Assembly (NCBI GenBank): GCA_006937955.1
Contig: SSNP01000005.1
Location: 5,430,696-5,494,695 of the forward strand
Reading direction: 5' to 3'
Source: Pachypanchax playfairii
Lineage: Eukaryota; Chordata; Actinopteri; Cyprinodontiformes; Aplocheilidae
Length of the DNA stretch: 64,000 nucleotides
Shown: piece after piece, positions 36,201-46,609 of the stretch
Layout of the letters: the number at the start of each line of letters is the position of its first letter
How positions within the stretch are numbered: position 1 is the stretch's first letter
Made by a program: the position numbers and the translations under genes
The notes under the pieces: generated by a model
The model's database searches: none
Told to the model about the DNA's origin: nothing
Seen by the model: the letters and a program-made list of their open reading frames with translations, nothing else

Positions 36201-39200
36201 GAAAGTACTTAAGGTTTAGAACCATATAACACAAAATAAATACTTTGAGTATGTTTGAACATTGTTACCAATGTGATATCAATACCAGATCACTGGCAAT
36301 CAATGGTAATCAACTGCTATTAAACTTTGACAAAAAAAAAACACAAATTAGCAAAGCAACATTTACATATCAATAGTTCAGACAATACTTTACCTAAACC
36401 ATGAATAACTTTAAGATTTTACTGGCCAAATCTGAATTAATATAATCAAAAATATACCACAATTTAAAGTTTTTTTTTTCCATTGAGGCATTTTGATATC
36501 AAGACATGACATTCTAATCCATCTATCTTTGTACAAGTGATAAAATGCATTGAATGATACATGGATAGATGACAACATTAACACTGATAGTCTTCCATTT
36601 TATTTTGTTTTTGCTTTCAGTGATGGAAATATGCTAACATGTAGACATGGCTAGAATTTTACCAGAGGACTGCAGAGGCTGACTGCCCTATGTAACCTTT
36701 TGTTGTTGATTTATGATCTTGCAAGTTAAGAATGACATGATTTTCTGCTCATCACAAAAACCTCTATCCCTTACATACAATAGTAAACCCTCTAAAATAA
36801 CATTAGAATAGCTAAGTGTAAAATGGCAAATGAAGGTTATGCAATGTTTTTTTTTTTTTACGTCAAAGACTTTCCTTCACACTGCATAACACTACTTAAC
36901 ATGCATGATTTCATGTTGAGAAAGCCTTAATTATACTGAACAAACTGTGGCATGTCTAAAAGGATTGTGAGGGGAAAATAATTCAATAATTTAGCTGCAC
37001 AGGTTTGTATCTTTGATCTGCTGAAATGTTTCAGTTTTGAAGCTCAAAAAGAAATGTCACAGTTATAATTAAATTAATCTTTAAACACTGCTGTCTCTTT
37101 TAATAAATAGTACACGGGAGATGTCAGATAAACAGAATAGAGCAAAAAAGGGTGAGGATTTATAGACTTTGTTTTATTATTATTTTTCTTGGTAAAACAG
37201 TACTGCAAAAGTCCAGTTTCAGCCTTCATTTGTATTCCAGTTCCAATGAACCAGACAGTAATCTTTTAAAGTAGTCTTGATCAATAAATCTCCAAGCTTT
37301 AAAAAGGTCTTTTCTTTTTTTAACTTTGTCTTGTTTTTCAAGGAATGAAATGATGATGTATCTACACATGACTGCCTGTGGAATTTCTTTAGCTGAATCT
37401 ATTGAAAATACCAGAGATCAACAGACATAAAATAGTATTTTTAGCATTAACAAGTTGATTCCCAAACTGTTATTAGCTGCGCATTTGCCACAGAATAGAT
37501 AATCAGCTGAAGCATGATGCCTCTCTCAGGTCCTGTGTCAGATCTTTGCTAGAGATTTTTTTTTCAGTTTACACAAAGATAACACTCAAAGATACTGTTC
37601 ATCTGCTGTGGATAGCTTTCTAAACCTAACACTGTTTATTGTCTTCCATTTATCTGATTATTCATTCCATTAGTCTTTAAAGCACAAACTGAACAACGTG
37701 TTGTTATGAAACAAAACAAAAACAGTGAAAAAGCCTGAAGTCTAAAGAAAAACTTTGAAAGACCCTCAGAAATCCTGGATCAAAAAGCCTGTTGATCACG
37801 ACTCTTAAAAAAATTACAAGAAAGTCTGACTCCTGGGAAGAAACATTTAAAGACACGAGTGGTGGTTAAAACTTTTGCACTGTCCTAAATAATATTTTCC
37901 ATACTACANTGAAACAAAACAAAAACAGTGAAAAAGCCTGAAGTCTAAAGAAAAACTTTGAAAGACCCTCAGAAATCCTGGATCAAAAAGCCTGTTGATC
38001 ACGACTCTTAAAAAAATTACAAGAAAGTCTGACTCCTGGGAAGAAACATTTAAAGACACGAGTGGTGGTTAAAACTTTTGCACTGTCCTAAATAATATTT
38101 TCCATACTACAAAGAAACTTTGCAAAACAGAGTCAGCACAAATAGTAAGACTTTAAAAAGGTACTCTGGTCATTGCTACAAGAAGAAATATTTGAACAGT
38201 TTCTATGTATTGAATCACCAACAGCTGCAAAGACGGCTGTGCTCTGTAGTTTACAAAAGCTCTGCAGAATCAAGCACTCATGAAAACCGCAACAGAGTCA
38301 TCTGAGGAAGAAAACTATTTTTAATACCAAGAAGACAGAACAGATCATTAACACAAAACAATAGTTCTGGAGCAACATGTTCAATTCACTGCATTACTTC
38401 ATGGAAGCAGACAGTTACTGGCTCAGTCCTGGTAAACTCCCAACTTAATTACAACCTACTCTGGTACCTTAATTAAGTCAGTATGCCACTATTATAGAAC
38501 CCACTGGAAAGGAGTTGGGAAAAATCCAGTCTTCTCTTTAAAGACTTGGTGCAGCAGCCAAGTGTTTAAACCCCGAGGGATGTAGCACACACACACATAA
38601 GCAGATGCAAATAAACCCCCAAAACACATACAGAGCGCACAATAATATGAATGACCATTTATGTCATAAAAGACAAATAAATAAGGGGTAGCAACATCTG
38701 CCTTATACAAATCCAATTCCAACCAAGTTGGCATGCTGTGTAAAATTAAATTAAAATACAGAACGCTCATCTTTTATTCCCAATAGAATATTAAACAACA
38801 TTTCAGATGTTGAAACTGAGATATTTTACCATATCATAGGAAGTATTATCTTATTTTAATTCGGTGGCAGCAACACATCTCAAAGTGATTGGGGGAAAAA
38901 ATGGGATTATGCAGTTTGCAAATCTCTATATTAAATATATTAAAACCCCAAAGACAGACAAGTCTGTGTTTGGTGTAAGACCAGACTAATGTCTGAGGTA
39001 AAACTGTGTAAATGACCTCAAAATGTCAGCTCATCTCAACACACCCCAACAGTGACAAACTATTTCATTTGTAGTCATATTTAGGACAAATAAACATGCA
39101 TGAATAGAAGCAAAAACATTTAGCTAGTTAGGAAAATGGAAATTATTGACAGGTGATCAATGATAATAATTGTATGTAAAATAAAAAGGACATTGAAAAG

Positions 39201-42200
39201 TTGATTCAAAACAAGAATAGGGAGAAATGAATAGTGGAATAACAAAATCAATCCAGTGTTGTGATAGCAACACTTGCTGTTAAATCTAATTTCATGTTAA
39301 AATAGTTTTTTTCACCTTTACGCTTTATAAAATCTAACAGAACAAACACCGTTAGATACATTGTTTTCTGAAAAAAGGTATATTTGTTTTATAATAAATA
39401 AACATTTTCTTAAAACTTGAATGTACATCTGTGTAAAAGACAGTCTCAGCTTCAAGCAACAGCCAACAACCAGGTACTGGATCAGGTCTGACATTACAGT
39501 GAACACAAACTAACAGTAGTACCACCTGTCACCTGAAACATGAGTGTGTTACAGCTGGTTGGTTACTCATTGTTTGGCCTATCCATGAAACTAAACACCA
39601 AACATCATGCTCATGGGAACCTTCCAACATCGAGGACATCAATCAAGTCCACAGATACTGTAAACAACCGTGTCCCAGTTTTCCTTCTACTTTCCTGATA
39701 TCACTCATTTGGTTTGTCCCATTTCCTTTTCCTCAAGAGGAGGGATCAGTTTTAGGATATGATCTAAAATTATTACCACAGAAGCACCACATTGATACAG
39801 GAACTGGCAATGACAATGAAATTGGTACTTTTAAAATGATAACATATATCTGGTTTAACTGTTACAATAAAAACTTCAATCTTAGTCTCTTAAAAAAGTG
39901 ACATCTAATTGCAAAGGACATTTGATTTTGAAAAACAGTATGTTTTTTTATTAATCATTTTCTTATACTGTATCCCATTTGTACTCAATAGGTCCACAAT
40001 ATGTCTAATGAAATTTTGACTGATAATCATGCACTTTTAGCATCTATTGATCTGATCAGTCGTGTGAATCTGGACCTCAAATTGAGTTTTGTACTCAGGA
40101 TCTTGCCTGATCTGGCCATACTTTCTCACTGATCATTGAGTCTAACAGATGACAGTAGAAAGGGGATCTTTATTTTATATTTATGCAACAAGCTCTTAGT
40201 ATTATTTTTTTATCTATAAGTTCTATATAAGTGCTGTTTTTTATTTAATTTCGTCATATTTATGTCAATGACACAAGATGTTTGTTTTTTTTAATCTTTT
40301 TATGACGTTTGTTTGCTTCCATTCATATATCCAGTTCCAGGCAACAGCTAGCAATCAAAGTGAAAGGATTCTGACAGGACAGGGATTATTATTGTCTATG
40401 GCTGACATGATGATTAAAAAATACAGATAGTGATGAAAGAGGCTGCAGACTCTGAGCTTGAGACGAACACAGCCTCCCTTTTCTGAAATAGATGCCCAAA
40501 GAAGAATTATTGTAATCTTAATGTGAATCTACATAAAGTCAACAGTGCTGTATTGATCAACCACACTGTTATGACCGCTGATATATAAAATAAGTAAAAT
40601 GGCTCAACTTGTTGTACTACAAAGTTCTGCAGGGAAACCTGCACCCCGGATTCACATGGAAGTCATTTTGATAGTTTCAACCAACCTAAACATTGTGCAA
40701 ACCAATCAAACACCCCCACATGACAACAGCAGCAGCCCCACCCCAGCAGGACAGAAGTGGGCCTTCCAGTAATTATAAGGATTGGTTCAAAGACCATGAA
40801 AAGGAATGTCCACACAGTCTTCAAATACCAGTTTGATCTGACCTAAAAGCATTTACAGGAAGCAAACATCATGTAAAGGGACCCTTCCCAAAAATGTCTT
40901 AAATCACACAGATGCATGCAACCCTCCAGCACAACCCTGTGTGTCTTCAGTACATGTCCTCACTATCAAGAGCAGGTCTGGTGGTAAATAAGGACCCTTC
41001 AATATTTTCAATAGTAATGGCTGATCAGTGTGTGTGTGTGTGTGTGTGTGTCCTAAATGAATATTAATGTTTACAATAATCCTGCTGACTTATGTCTGTC
41101 TATCTGTTAAAAATGAAAACATCTAAGCTGACAGGTACAACTATAATCGTGACGAGAGTATTTGCAGAAAAAGTCATGAATTTACTAAAAATAGCTAAAT
41201 AAAGTTTGAACACCAACTGAATGAGGAGTAAGACAAACAAATCACACATGAACAAAAAAACTTTCACCACACATACATGCTTTAGCCTAACAGCTCAATG
41301 TTGATCTGGTAGGTAATCAACTAGCAATAATCACATAGTATAAGTATCACAGGCTGACACTACCAATATGCTGTGGTCTTCCCTTGACACCATATTAAAA
41401 CATTTATTAAATGATTCTTAGAATAAAGACACCACACAGACACACTCAAACACTAGAATAACACACACGTTTGATCATCTATTACTATTTTCAAAAGCTG
41501 GAATTCTAACAGTGGAGCGCCATAATAACATCATTTCCCATGTTTGCCAGAGTCCTTATTGTAAAAGAAAAAAAAGTAATTTATTGGTTGAGAAATTTGA
41601 AAGAGAAGAGACAGAAGAAAGGGTTCCTTTCGCATTAATGCTCACTAACTACAACCTCACACATGGTTCTGCTTTCAGTTGAGCCCCTTGCGTGACTGAC
41701 TCTTTTCAGTTGGCAGGGTTGTGTATGCTGTGAGCAGTGCTGTGCTGACGTTCAGTTTATCAGGAAAGCTTTTAAGATGGGAAAGATTGCATTGTTTTTA
41801 TCAGCAGAGTCGAATTAGATCATGGTCTGTGCCAAAGTTTAAACAACCCCCACCCCCCAATAGAAAACTAATGATTTCAGCTTATAAAATAGTGGTGAGT
41901 TTAATAAAAAGGCTCTAAAAGTTTCAGTCCACTTAAATACTTGTTGATTTTAGAAAACAACAAGCATTAAGTACATTTAAATCAAACAAGAGTGAAACAA
42001 TATAGTCTGGATTTAGTTAGATCAGGGTAGACATCTCACATTGAGCTAATAGACAAATAAATACAAATTAAGATAAAAAAACAAAACATAAATTGCTCTT
42101 GTTGGAAACATTTTCAGAGATCAAGTATGAACATGAGGAGGGAGACTTGACTGCACTGCACAGATCTCCTAAAATATTCATGTGACCCTCTGTGTTTCTT

Positions 42201-45200
42201 TCTTGAGGGAATACTGTGTCCGATAAGCAAAATAGGGAGTTGAAGAAAGAGGGGGAGCAGAATACGGGGGAGGGGAAGAGTACAAGAGCCTAATTGAGAA
42301 AAAGGAAGAGGTGTAACAGCAGGAGAGTGAGACAAACAGATGTGTAAAAACTACAAGGCACAGCTGACTTTCCTCAACATATATACTGTTGCAAATCAGC
42401 TGTAACACATGAGACAAAATATACAAAATGTAGAAGATGGAGGACAAAATTTGTTTAAAAGTTCAATAAAAACAGATTCCTAAAGATGATCCCAATTGAG
42501 CAGAACCTGTGCGTCAGCCAATATTAAAGAACCAGCACAACAAAACAAAACACACTAAAATCTGGGTTAACTTCTTCACTTTCTTGAACACTGATTTTCT
42601 TTAAAAACAGGAAGGCAAAGATTTGTAATCAGAGAGGCTCAGAGTTCTGTATCACTCAGCACCTTCTTCTACTTTGTCTCAATCCTCCCACAGGCTGCTG
42701 TCAGACTTTAGGTCCTGGACTAACAAACACTGTCTACTGGGTTCTGTGAAACCCTATTGGTAGTTGGAAGGAAGTTGTTCCCAAGTTAACAAATCATTAG
42801 ACAATAAATGAAATGTCTCTGCAGGGTAAGTTGAAGTATTTACCAGGTATGTTTTGTCATATAAATCCAGAAACAAAACAAAAACAAAGAAGCATGACTA
42901 AAACTTGTAATGATGTAATGATTTAATAATAAATTCACTAGGGTTTTATTTAGTCTTTGGGTTAATAAAATTGCTCCTTTCAAACAAAAGCGAGACTGGT
43001 GAGATACTAAAACTGCAGTGGAAAATTACCCGTGTAAAATACAAACAATGGTACAGAAAATTGCTCACAGATGTATATTAACAAGCTCCACCACTATGGT
43101 ACCTTTGCATCACAACTCCAAATTACCGTGCAAATAATAGTGGACAACTGTTTTTTTTTTAAATGCATAAAAAGAACCACTGCAATGCAAAATACTGCAG
43201 CTTATTACATTTACAATTTTCAGGGATGGATATGAACAAAGTAATGGACAACATTGTTTTATAGAATGAATATAATTGACATTAAAAAGTTACTCCTAAT
43301 ATGAGTCAGTTTCTTACTGCTCACCAACTCTTGGCCTGCAAAGTTGATTTCATTCCTCTGAACAGAGCCAAATATTGTTGGGACAGGCCAGAGAAAAGAC
43401 ATGCAGGGTCAGCTACTGGCCACTGTCCAATGATACATCACTCAGGTCGAGCGGAAGGCCTGGAGAGTGCAATAATACCCAGCGTTTGGCTTTTGATAGG
43501 TTCTACCCATTGATCTGCAACTGCTTCCAGCTCTAATGAATAATGAATGGGCATATTGTCATCCCGCACAGATCAAATTTCATGTGGCGACGGACTGCGC
43601 TGGTAATTAGATGGGACTTCACTGGCCCTCGGCTTCCTGGGCTAAACTTACCAGACAATGAGATGCAGATATAGAGAGTAAAACCTTTAACACATTTCAC
43701 AGCATTGTAAGAAGAAACAGTTTTTAATTGTATATACCAGTAATAGTTTTTAGATTATTTAATCTTAAAAAATAAATTGGCTATTTATGTCAAAGAAAAT
43801 CTACACAGGAAAACCAAAAACAAGCTAACTTGAAAAATGAATGCACAATTTAAGCACTTTAAGCTCCCAAAGAACATTTATATGAAAGCTGAATATGACC
43901 TGGAAACTCGGAAAGGGTAAAGCTGCACCAGCTAAACCTTCAACTCTTACGCGTCCTTTGGAAAAAAAGGTACAATACTACTTAAACATTAATTATTTAC
44001 CATTAGGTAAATAATACACCAGTGGTATATAAGGTTACAGATAATGTCTTGGGCTTAAGCAAGAGTTTGAGATGATTTGCTTACTCTTACAGCTTAAAGT
44101 TTCAGTTTTATTAAGAATATCTAAATTAAAGATGCTTGTTAATTACATTTTTTAAAGGGGGGGTTAATGAATTGGTCAATCGTATCATTTTATTGTGTTG
44201 TAACATTGTTTTATAGGTGTGAAGGCTTCTTTTTTGACAGGAAGTTGCTTAGCAAAACTTTCTTTAGTTAAATCTGTATCTGTATTATATCTTCATGCCA
44301 GATGAGCATGAAGAGATGGGTTGTATAACTGTTAATAGGACATCGGCTACTGGATAACATGGACGGTGCAGTCATCATGCATGTGCTTCGGTAGCTATGG
44401 TTATTGCAATGACGAGCCTGAAACACAAAGCGTGTGCAAAGTGTGAGCGTGTGAACAATGAGCTAAATGTTGTAATGATTCTTCTGTTCTCCAGAATTGC
44501 AGTGGTAACAATTTCCAGTTAATAAGAGCAATTAGGTGGATTCACTCAGCTGTTTGTAGCACTTTTAGCATCACAGCTTCAAAAATAGAAACAGAAATCT
44601 AATGAGTTAAACCAGCAGTGGATTTATCTAATCTCTCCCTTGTGAAAGAATCGATAAGCAATAAAGGCTAAATGCAACAAATAAAATTTTAAAAATGTAC
44701 TTTCTTTGAAGCACTTAAAAGTTCACAAGGAATGTGAAAACTTGTAAACAAAAGCAAAAATGACAAGCTGCTGTTTTGAACAAGGCTGTATATGCAAACC
44801 ATATTTTTCTAAAGAAATTAACAATAATGTGCATTTCCATCTCCAGAGAATTGTTCATGAGATCTTTTTCAAACTGACTAATTTACTTTGTATCTCTGGA
44901 CATAGCGAACACTTTAGCAACAATAAATTGACCAGATAAATCCCCCTTCAAGTGGATCCACTCGTCCAATTTGAAGAAATTCATTTCACTTCTGAGTCCA
45001 AACGCTGCTGGTCAGTGGTCCTCACAGAAAACCGAGTGAGTGATCATGTCACAAATTGCTGAGAACAATATTTGTAACTATTAAAGCAATTACCCTAAGT
45101 AAACTACACTTTTAAAACTCCAGACCAAAAAATTCCCTTATAAAGATCTCCATTGTGCTCAAGTTCTTAAATGCCAAATTTGTTTTCAAATTAAACCTCT

Positions 45201-45671
45201 AAAGATATGAACAGCATGAATATTTAGTTGAAGTCCAGCAGATGCAATGAAGCTATTCATATTCAATCTTTTAAATTTTGCAAATCCAAGTCTGTATCTA
45301 CTTGTGCGCCCTAATTTTTAATACAAATGCACTTACAATTAGCTATATTAAAATGAAATACATTAAAAAGAGTATCTTTGTCCCACAAGAAGGATTCAGC
45401 ATGTATGAGCTTACATGTGCAGCTAATGCTACTTTTTCTGCTCTTCAAACAGCTGAGTGTAGTATGAGATAATGATCTAAGCTTGTTGCGAAACACAAAG
45501 TATCAGTTAGTGGATCATGTTATGTGAGTCAGCGAAAGGTGTTCTCTTACCTGCAACAGGTGTGCCAGCTGTGATCACCGTTACCAACACTGTTATCCCC
45601 AGAAACCCTGCATGTCGAATAAGAGCCTTGATCATCACCAGCAAACCCACAGAGGAGACGATGCCTGCCAT
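18018..45671 (-). CDS. kiaa1549: KIAA1549 orthologue, complete CDS in 20 exons
   Basis: Single-pass type I membrane protein of the KIAA1549 family (DUF3827). The human gene is mutated in recessive retinitis pigmentosa, its product is found at the photoreceptor connecting cilium, and it is the 5' partner of the BRAF fusion of pilocytic astrocytoma. Coding exons (minus strand): 45671-45551, 36185-34119, 34001-33913, 33598-33439, 33332-33202, 32539-32347, 32238-32179, 32071-31926, 29831-29654, 28752-28568, 25187-24952, 23745-23636, 22487-22279, 22064-21835, 21735-21591, 21486-21163, 20090-20038, 19484-19336, 18640-18486, 18215-18018. They total 5139 nt (1712 residues); human is about 1950. Every junction keeps phase. 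Tail motifs such as SLIKAIREELLRLSQKQ and EIEHHRNKIRLRAKRKGHYD separate it from KIAA1549L, which reads differently there. Extra candidate cassette exons are listed separately. Function in fish is inferred from the human orthologue. Confidence 0.95.
18486..18640 (-). CDS. kiaa1549: kiaa1549 exon 19
   Basis: 155 nt, phase 1 to 0. Encodes LHHLTQVGLSSRMNGYPAGF; human IQHLTQVGIASRIGAQPVEI. The donor is GATGCA|GTAATT, chosen by phase. Confidence 0.9.
19336..19484 (-). CDS. kiaa1549: kiaa1549 exon 18
   Basis: 149 nt, phase 2 to 1. Contains SSRGLYADDLSSSARPRPVG, matching human AARGIYSEEMPSVARPRPVG. Confidence 0.94.
20038..20090 (-). CDS. kiaa1549: kiaa1549 exon 17
   Basis: 53 nt, phase 0 to 2, encoding RFTELGVSSAPVQGLTP. 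Weakly similar to the human tail (RYEDYGMTPPTGPL) but with clean splice sites and correct phase. Confidence 0.8.
21163..21486 (-). CDS. kiaa1549: kiaa1549 exon 16
   Basis: 324 nt, phase 0 to 0. Proline-rich, with PPQPSIEEARQQMHSLLDDA followed by FALVSPTSQSSTAG, nearly identical to human PPQPSIEEARQTMHSLLDDA. The introns bounding exons 15/16 correspond, if human numbering holds, to those broken in KIAA1549-BRAF fusions. Confidence 0.95.
21591..21735 (-). CDS. kiaa1549: kiaa1549 exon 15
   Basis: 145 nt, phase 2 to 0. Encodes RRSPKQKLRDQMNGG, then ADKDYLIPEDTDAAYRKCPG and VNNVAFV; the human counterpart has KRSPKPRRKHQVNG and a TDSDGTYRRPPG segment. Confidence 0.93.
21835..22064 (-). CDS. kiaa1549: kiaa1549 exon 14
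   Basis: 230 nt, phase 0 to 2. Encodes ALRHKSEIEHHRNKIRLRAK and GHYDFPAIDD, then MNKILDPDGQVPPIFMES. Very close to human, and clearly different from the KIAA1549L version (KQKSDIEHYRNKLRLKAK). Confidence 0.97.
22279..22487 (-). CDS. kiaa1549: kiaa1549 exon 13
   Basis: 209 nt, phase 1 to 0. Encodes AFIFEHVDRTSHAADASRRL and NKVQLIAMQPM, matching human ASIFEHVDRISRPPEASRRV and SKIQLIAMQPI. Ends MNKE. Confidence 0.96.
22911..22925 (-). CDS. candidate 15-nt microexon in kiaa1549 intron 12
   Basis: A long pyrimidine tract and acceptor (ctgttgggtttgcag) are followed by 15 nt and a strong donor, ATTG|GTAAGAG. Phase 1 to 1 fits both neighbours and would insert five residues (KNRIG) before PPPLNDSTNE. 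A short exon with a strong tract is typical of neural microexons; no transcript evidence is available here. Confidence 0.45.
23636..23745 (-). CDS. kiaa1549: kiaa1549 exon 12
   Basis: 110 nt, phase 2 to 1. Encodes ISPSDGDSVVSDHSSERES; human VSPSDADSTVSEESSERDA. The donor is ACCC|GTAAGG, chosen because the next exon needs one carried base. Confidence 0.92.
23952..24510. mobile_element. TTAA-flanked MITE in kiaa1549 intron 11
   Basis: 559 bp bounded by TTAA plus inverted repeats AGGTACARTATGTAAGAAT (one difference between the arms). The TTAA target is as used by piggyBac-type elements, although the repeat itself does not look like the classical piggyBac end. No ORF. Confidence 0.65.
24952..25187 (-). 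CDS. kiaa1549: kiaa1549 exon 11, start of conserved cytoplasmic tail
   Basis: 236 nt, phase 0 to 2. Encodes LQAPSVKGFDFAKLHLGQ, then KDDVMVIQESVP and a Ser/Arg-rich end. Human reads LQIPSVKGFDFAKQHLGQ and KDDILIIHEPAP. Acceptor ctgttttcttag, donor GAAAG|GTCAGT. Confidence 0.96.
25705..25734 (-). CDS. candidate 30-nt microexon in kiaa1549 intron 10
   Basis: A pyrimidine-rich acceptor (ttgctctccttgtag) and donor AACT|GTAAGC flank exactly 30 nt. In the phase-0 context of this intron it would add PHLRMRVPQT. It has no homology support. Confidence 0.3.
26149..26427 (-). CDS. candidate kiaa1549 cassette exon B, Glu-rich then KEKE-like (93 codons)
   Basis: Acceptor gcttttgcttag and donor AAGGAGGAG|GTACAT enclose 279 nt (phase 0 to 0), open throughout. 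It begins KPVALPRSKQSIGE, has about 30 mostly Glu residues, then a mixed-charge part (FKKKEILSREQKQQE, KKPEGVKKEDKMK). It sits 247 bp downstream of cassette exon A. The non-repetitive, open flanks argue against a mere (GAA/GAG)n microsatellite. Its place in mature kiaa1549 mRNA is inference from phase and order. Confidence 0.6.
26675..26839 (-). CDS. candidate kiaa1549 cassette exon A, acidic (55 codons)
   Basis: Acceptor cctcttctctcag and donor AGGGGGAAG|GTACAG enclose 165 nt (phase 0 to 0) with no stop. It starts STTSFSDSPSLRHSLPPTKG and then becomes a long Glu run. It lies in the intron after the transmembrane exon, which is itself phase 0, so inclusion adds 55 residues in frame. I do not know this sequence from mammalian KIAA1549. 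It could instead belong to an unrelated nested transcript, or be a purine-rich microsatellite that happens to be open. Confidence 0.6.
28568..28752 (-). CDS. kiaa1549: kiaa1549 exon 10, transmembrane segment
   Basis: 185 nt, phase 1 to 0. Encodes a short linker, the transmembrane helix (IIVGVVIPLLVVIIIIS), and the juxtamembrane ILYWKLCRTDKLEFQPD, ending QQRQK. Human ends QQRQK at the same phase-0 junction and joins directly to LQIPSVKGFD. The following intron contains the cassette-exon candidates. Confidence 0.97.
29654..29831 (-). CDS. kiaa1549: kiaa1549 exon 9
   Basis: 178 nt, phase 0 to 1. Encodes VVSVSRLEGTDNPLEIVYFV through LDVQRAAIILGYRVQGVLAQ, one of the most conserved parts of the ectodomain (human VVNVSRLEGDDNPVQLIYFV and LQRAAIILGYRIQGVIAQ). 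Confidence 0.96.
31566..31579 (+). promoter_or_regulatory. RFX X-box in kiaa1549 intron 8
   Basis: GTTGCCATGGAGAC closely matches the RFX consensus and lies in a GC-richer island (about 31.48-31.64 kb) of an AT-rich intron. Confidence 0.55.
31926..32071 (-). CDS. kiaa1549: kiaa1549 exon 8, with basic cleavage-like site
   Basis: 146 nt, phase 1 to 0. Starts VLLGVLDQKLSERTFQ as in human VLLGVMEKQLQNEVFQ and ends in GNSSIQ. It carries RRVKR followed by Ala, a good furin-type site, where human has a less optimal RRMWRRA. Confidence 0.95.
32179..32238 (-). CDS. kiaa1549: kiaa1549 exon 7
   Basis: 60 nt, phase 1 to 1. Encodes FHYPELNTSYLLRSSWVRT; human FQYPQLNLSQLLKSSWVRT. The N-glycosylation sequon is kept. 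Confidence 0.94.
32347..32539 (-). CDS. kiaa1549: kiaa1549 exon 6
   Basis: 193 nt, phase 0 to 1. Encodes the segment with PVNVIFTVSGSRGYLLGS and VVEFSYYIGFPVLQLPE, aligned with human PVNIIFAVKSTQGFLNGS and VVEFSFYLGYPVLQIAE. Confidence 0.95.
33202..33332 (-). CDS. kiaa1549: kiaa1549 exon 5
   Basis: 131 nt, phase 1 to 0. Encodes VLQFVPSYIDIRYCNFSESM and the following helix-like stretch; human reads VLQFVPPSVDTGFCNFTQRI. It has a conserved Cys and N-glycosylation sequons (NFS, NFT). Confidence 0.94.
33439..33598 (-). CDS. kiaa1549: kiaa1549 exon 4
   Basis: 160 nt, phase 0 to 1. Encodes FRVVSGPIIYTAISVINALL, near-identical to human VTSGPFVYTAISVINVLI. Acceptor tgtcactgcag, donor CACACTG|GTAAAT. 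Confidence 0.94.
33913..34001 (-). CDS. kiaa1549: kiaa1549 exon 3
   Basis: 89 nt, phase 1 to 0. Encodes the start of the folded membrane-proximal ectodomain (VRGVLKREFNKTVELQ), matching human IKEVLRIHFNRAVELK. Confidence 0.92.
34119..36185 (-). CDS. kiaa1549: kiaa1549 exon 2, Ser/Thr-rich ectodomain
   Basis: A single 2067-nt exon (acceptor ttctttggcag, donor ACAGATTG|GTAAAT, phase 1 to 1) encoding 689 residues rich in Ser, Thr and Pro, a mucin-like low-complexity ectodomain. It contains two related acidic DWG motifs (DVDWGSGDYLE and DIDWGDTF), many N-x-S/T sequons, and ends with a CNVDQPYYLTQI segment corresponding to human CDITVPDAYLITTV at the start of the folded region. The rest of the exon is poorly conserved with human, normal for this family. 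Confidence 0.93.
37708..38111. repeat. 201-bp exact tandem duplication around an N
   Basis: Copy 1 is 37708-37908 and copy 2 is 37911-38111, identical as read and separated by N (37909) and T. It lies in kiaa1549 intron 1 and is best explained as unmerged contig ends. Confidence 0.9.
41026..41052. repeat. (GT)n microsatellite
   Basis: About 13 uninterrupted GT units in kiaa1549 intron 1. Confidence 0.9.
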
Positions 45672-45818
45672 GGTGTGGGGGGTTACAGTCAAGGCATCAT
45701 CCAGGTAAAAACTGAATGTTCATCGCAAAGAAATGACCGAGGCTTGGGTTACTTTAGGTCGTTTGGGCTTCACTTTATGGCCTCTCCTTTGCTTGCATGC
45801 TCTGTCAGTGGAGAACAG
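45551..45818 (-). CDS. kiaa1549: kiaa1549 first coding exon (5' UTR plus signal peptide)
   Basis: Acceptor tgtttttctgcag precedes 45818; the donor is CCTGTTGCAG|GTAAGA. Coding starts at the ATG at 45671, chosen for its near-perfect Kozak context (ACACCATGG). Forty codons plus one base encode a hydrophobic leader beginning MAGIVSSVGLLVMI and ending near AGTPVA, a plausible signal peptide. The leader is not alignable to the human one, as expected for signal sequences. It ends in phase 1, matching exon 2. Confidence 0.75.
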
Positions 45819-46529
45819 CTGCAGAAAAACAGACACACTCAGAATAAAGACACATCTAAATATCAGTGTCTATTAATCAGGACACATGCAAACTGTGTAT
45901 TAGAAACACATTTGTCTTTGCAGGTCATTTTAAACAAGCAATAACATAAAGGATCATCAACAAAATAATTCTGAAATAAATTCATTTTTTTTAATCTCAC
46001 TGGTCAACATCTGAGCACTGGCCCTTTAAATGAAACCAGTGTTTTGCTCAGATTGGATCCTACAAAGTCCTTTTTGACTTGAAAGTGGAAAAAAATGGGT
46101 CAAGCACATGAAATCTGTATCTCATCCATCAGCAGAGGACTGCAGTCTGTTTATGTCTTGTGTTTCAACACAAGAGAAAACAGAAATACAGACGCCCATA
46201 GCAGGATAGATCGTTTTTCTTTCTTCAATAAAAAAACCGCCAACGAATTAACTCAACTTAAACTCGTGTAAAACCTCCTATAAAACGCTGCTGAGCGAGG
46301 CGCCACAACAGACCTGATATCTGTTCGCTTCTCTGTCTCTCAGTGTCTCTTGTCCTACATCCCGTCCCGTTACTTGGAGGCTTAACGCTCATGTGGCTCC
46401 ACAAAGCTACACAACGAAGGTTACATCTCTCCCCTGAGTGTCACTGTAAAATGCTAAAAGCTGGTTAGCATACATACTTTCTCATTATTTCCCAAAGCTA
46501 GCTCTGATAAAACAGATAAAACGGTTTTT

Positions 46530-46547
46530 GCCCCCCCCCCCCCCCCA
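46530..46547. repeat. poly-C tract
   Basis: A run of about 17 C in the 5' intron of kiaa1549; its length is likely unreliable in sequencing. Confidence 0.85.
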
Positions 46548-46609
46548 CGCCTGAGCTGGTTGTCCTCTGTCTCAGAACAGCCAGCTCATAGCTGCGCACA
46601 CAGACTTAC

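Larger units (their letters stand above)
36186..45550 (-). other. kiaa1549: kiaa1549 intron 1 (9.4 kb)
   Basis: The largest intron of the gene. It contains the assembly duplication, the GT microsatellite and a conspicuous balanced-composition block at 43.30-43.65 kb. No additional exon was found. Confidence 0.8.

Noticed and set aside
37708..38111. Genuine segmental duplication
   Set aside because: No visible differences and an N exactly between the copies point to an unmerged assembly overlap.
45671..45692. Upstream in-frame start for kiaa1549 exon 1
   Set aside because: The codon at 45692 is TTG, not ATG; the ATG at 45671 has an excellent Kozak context.
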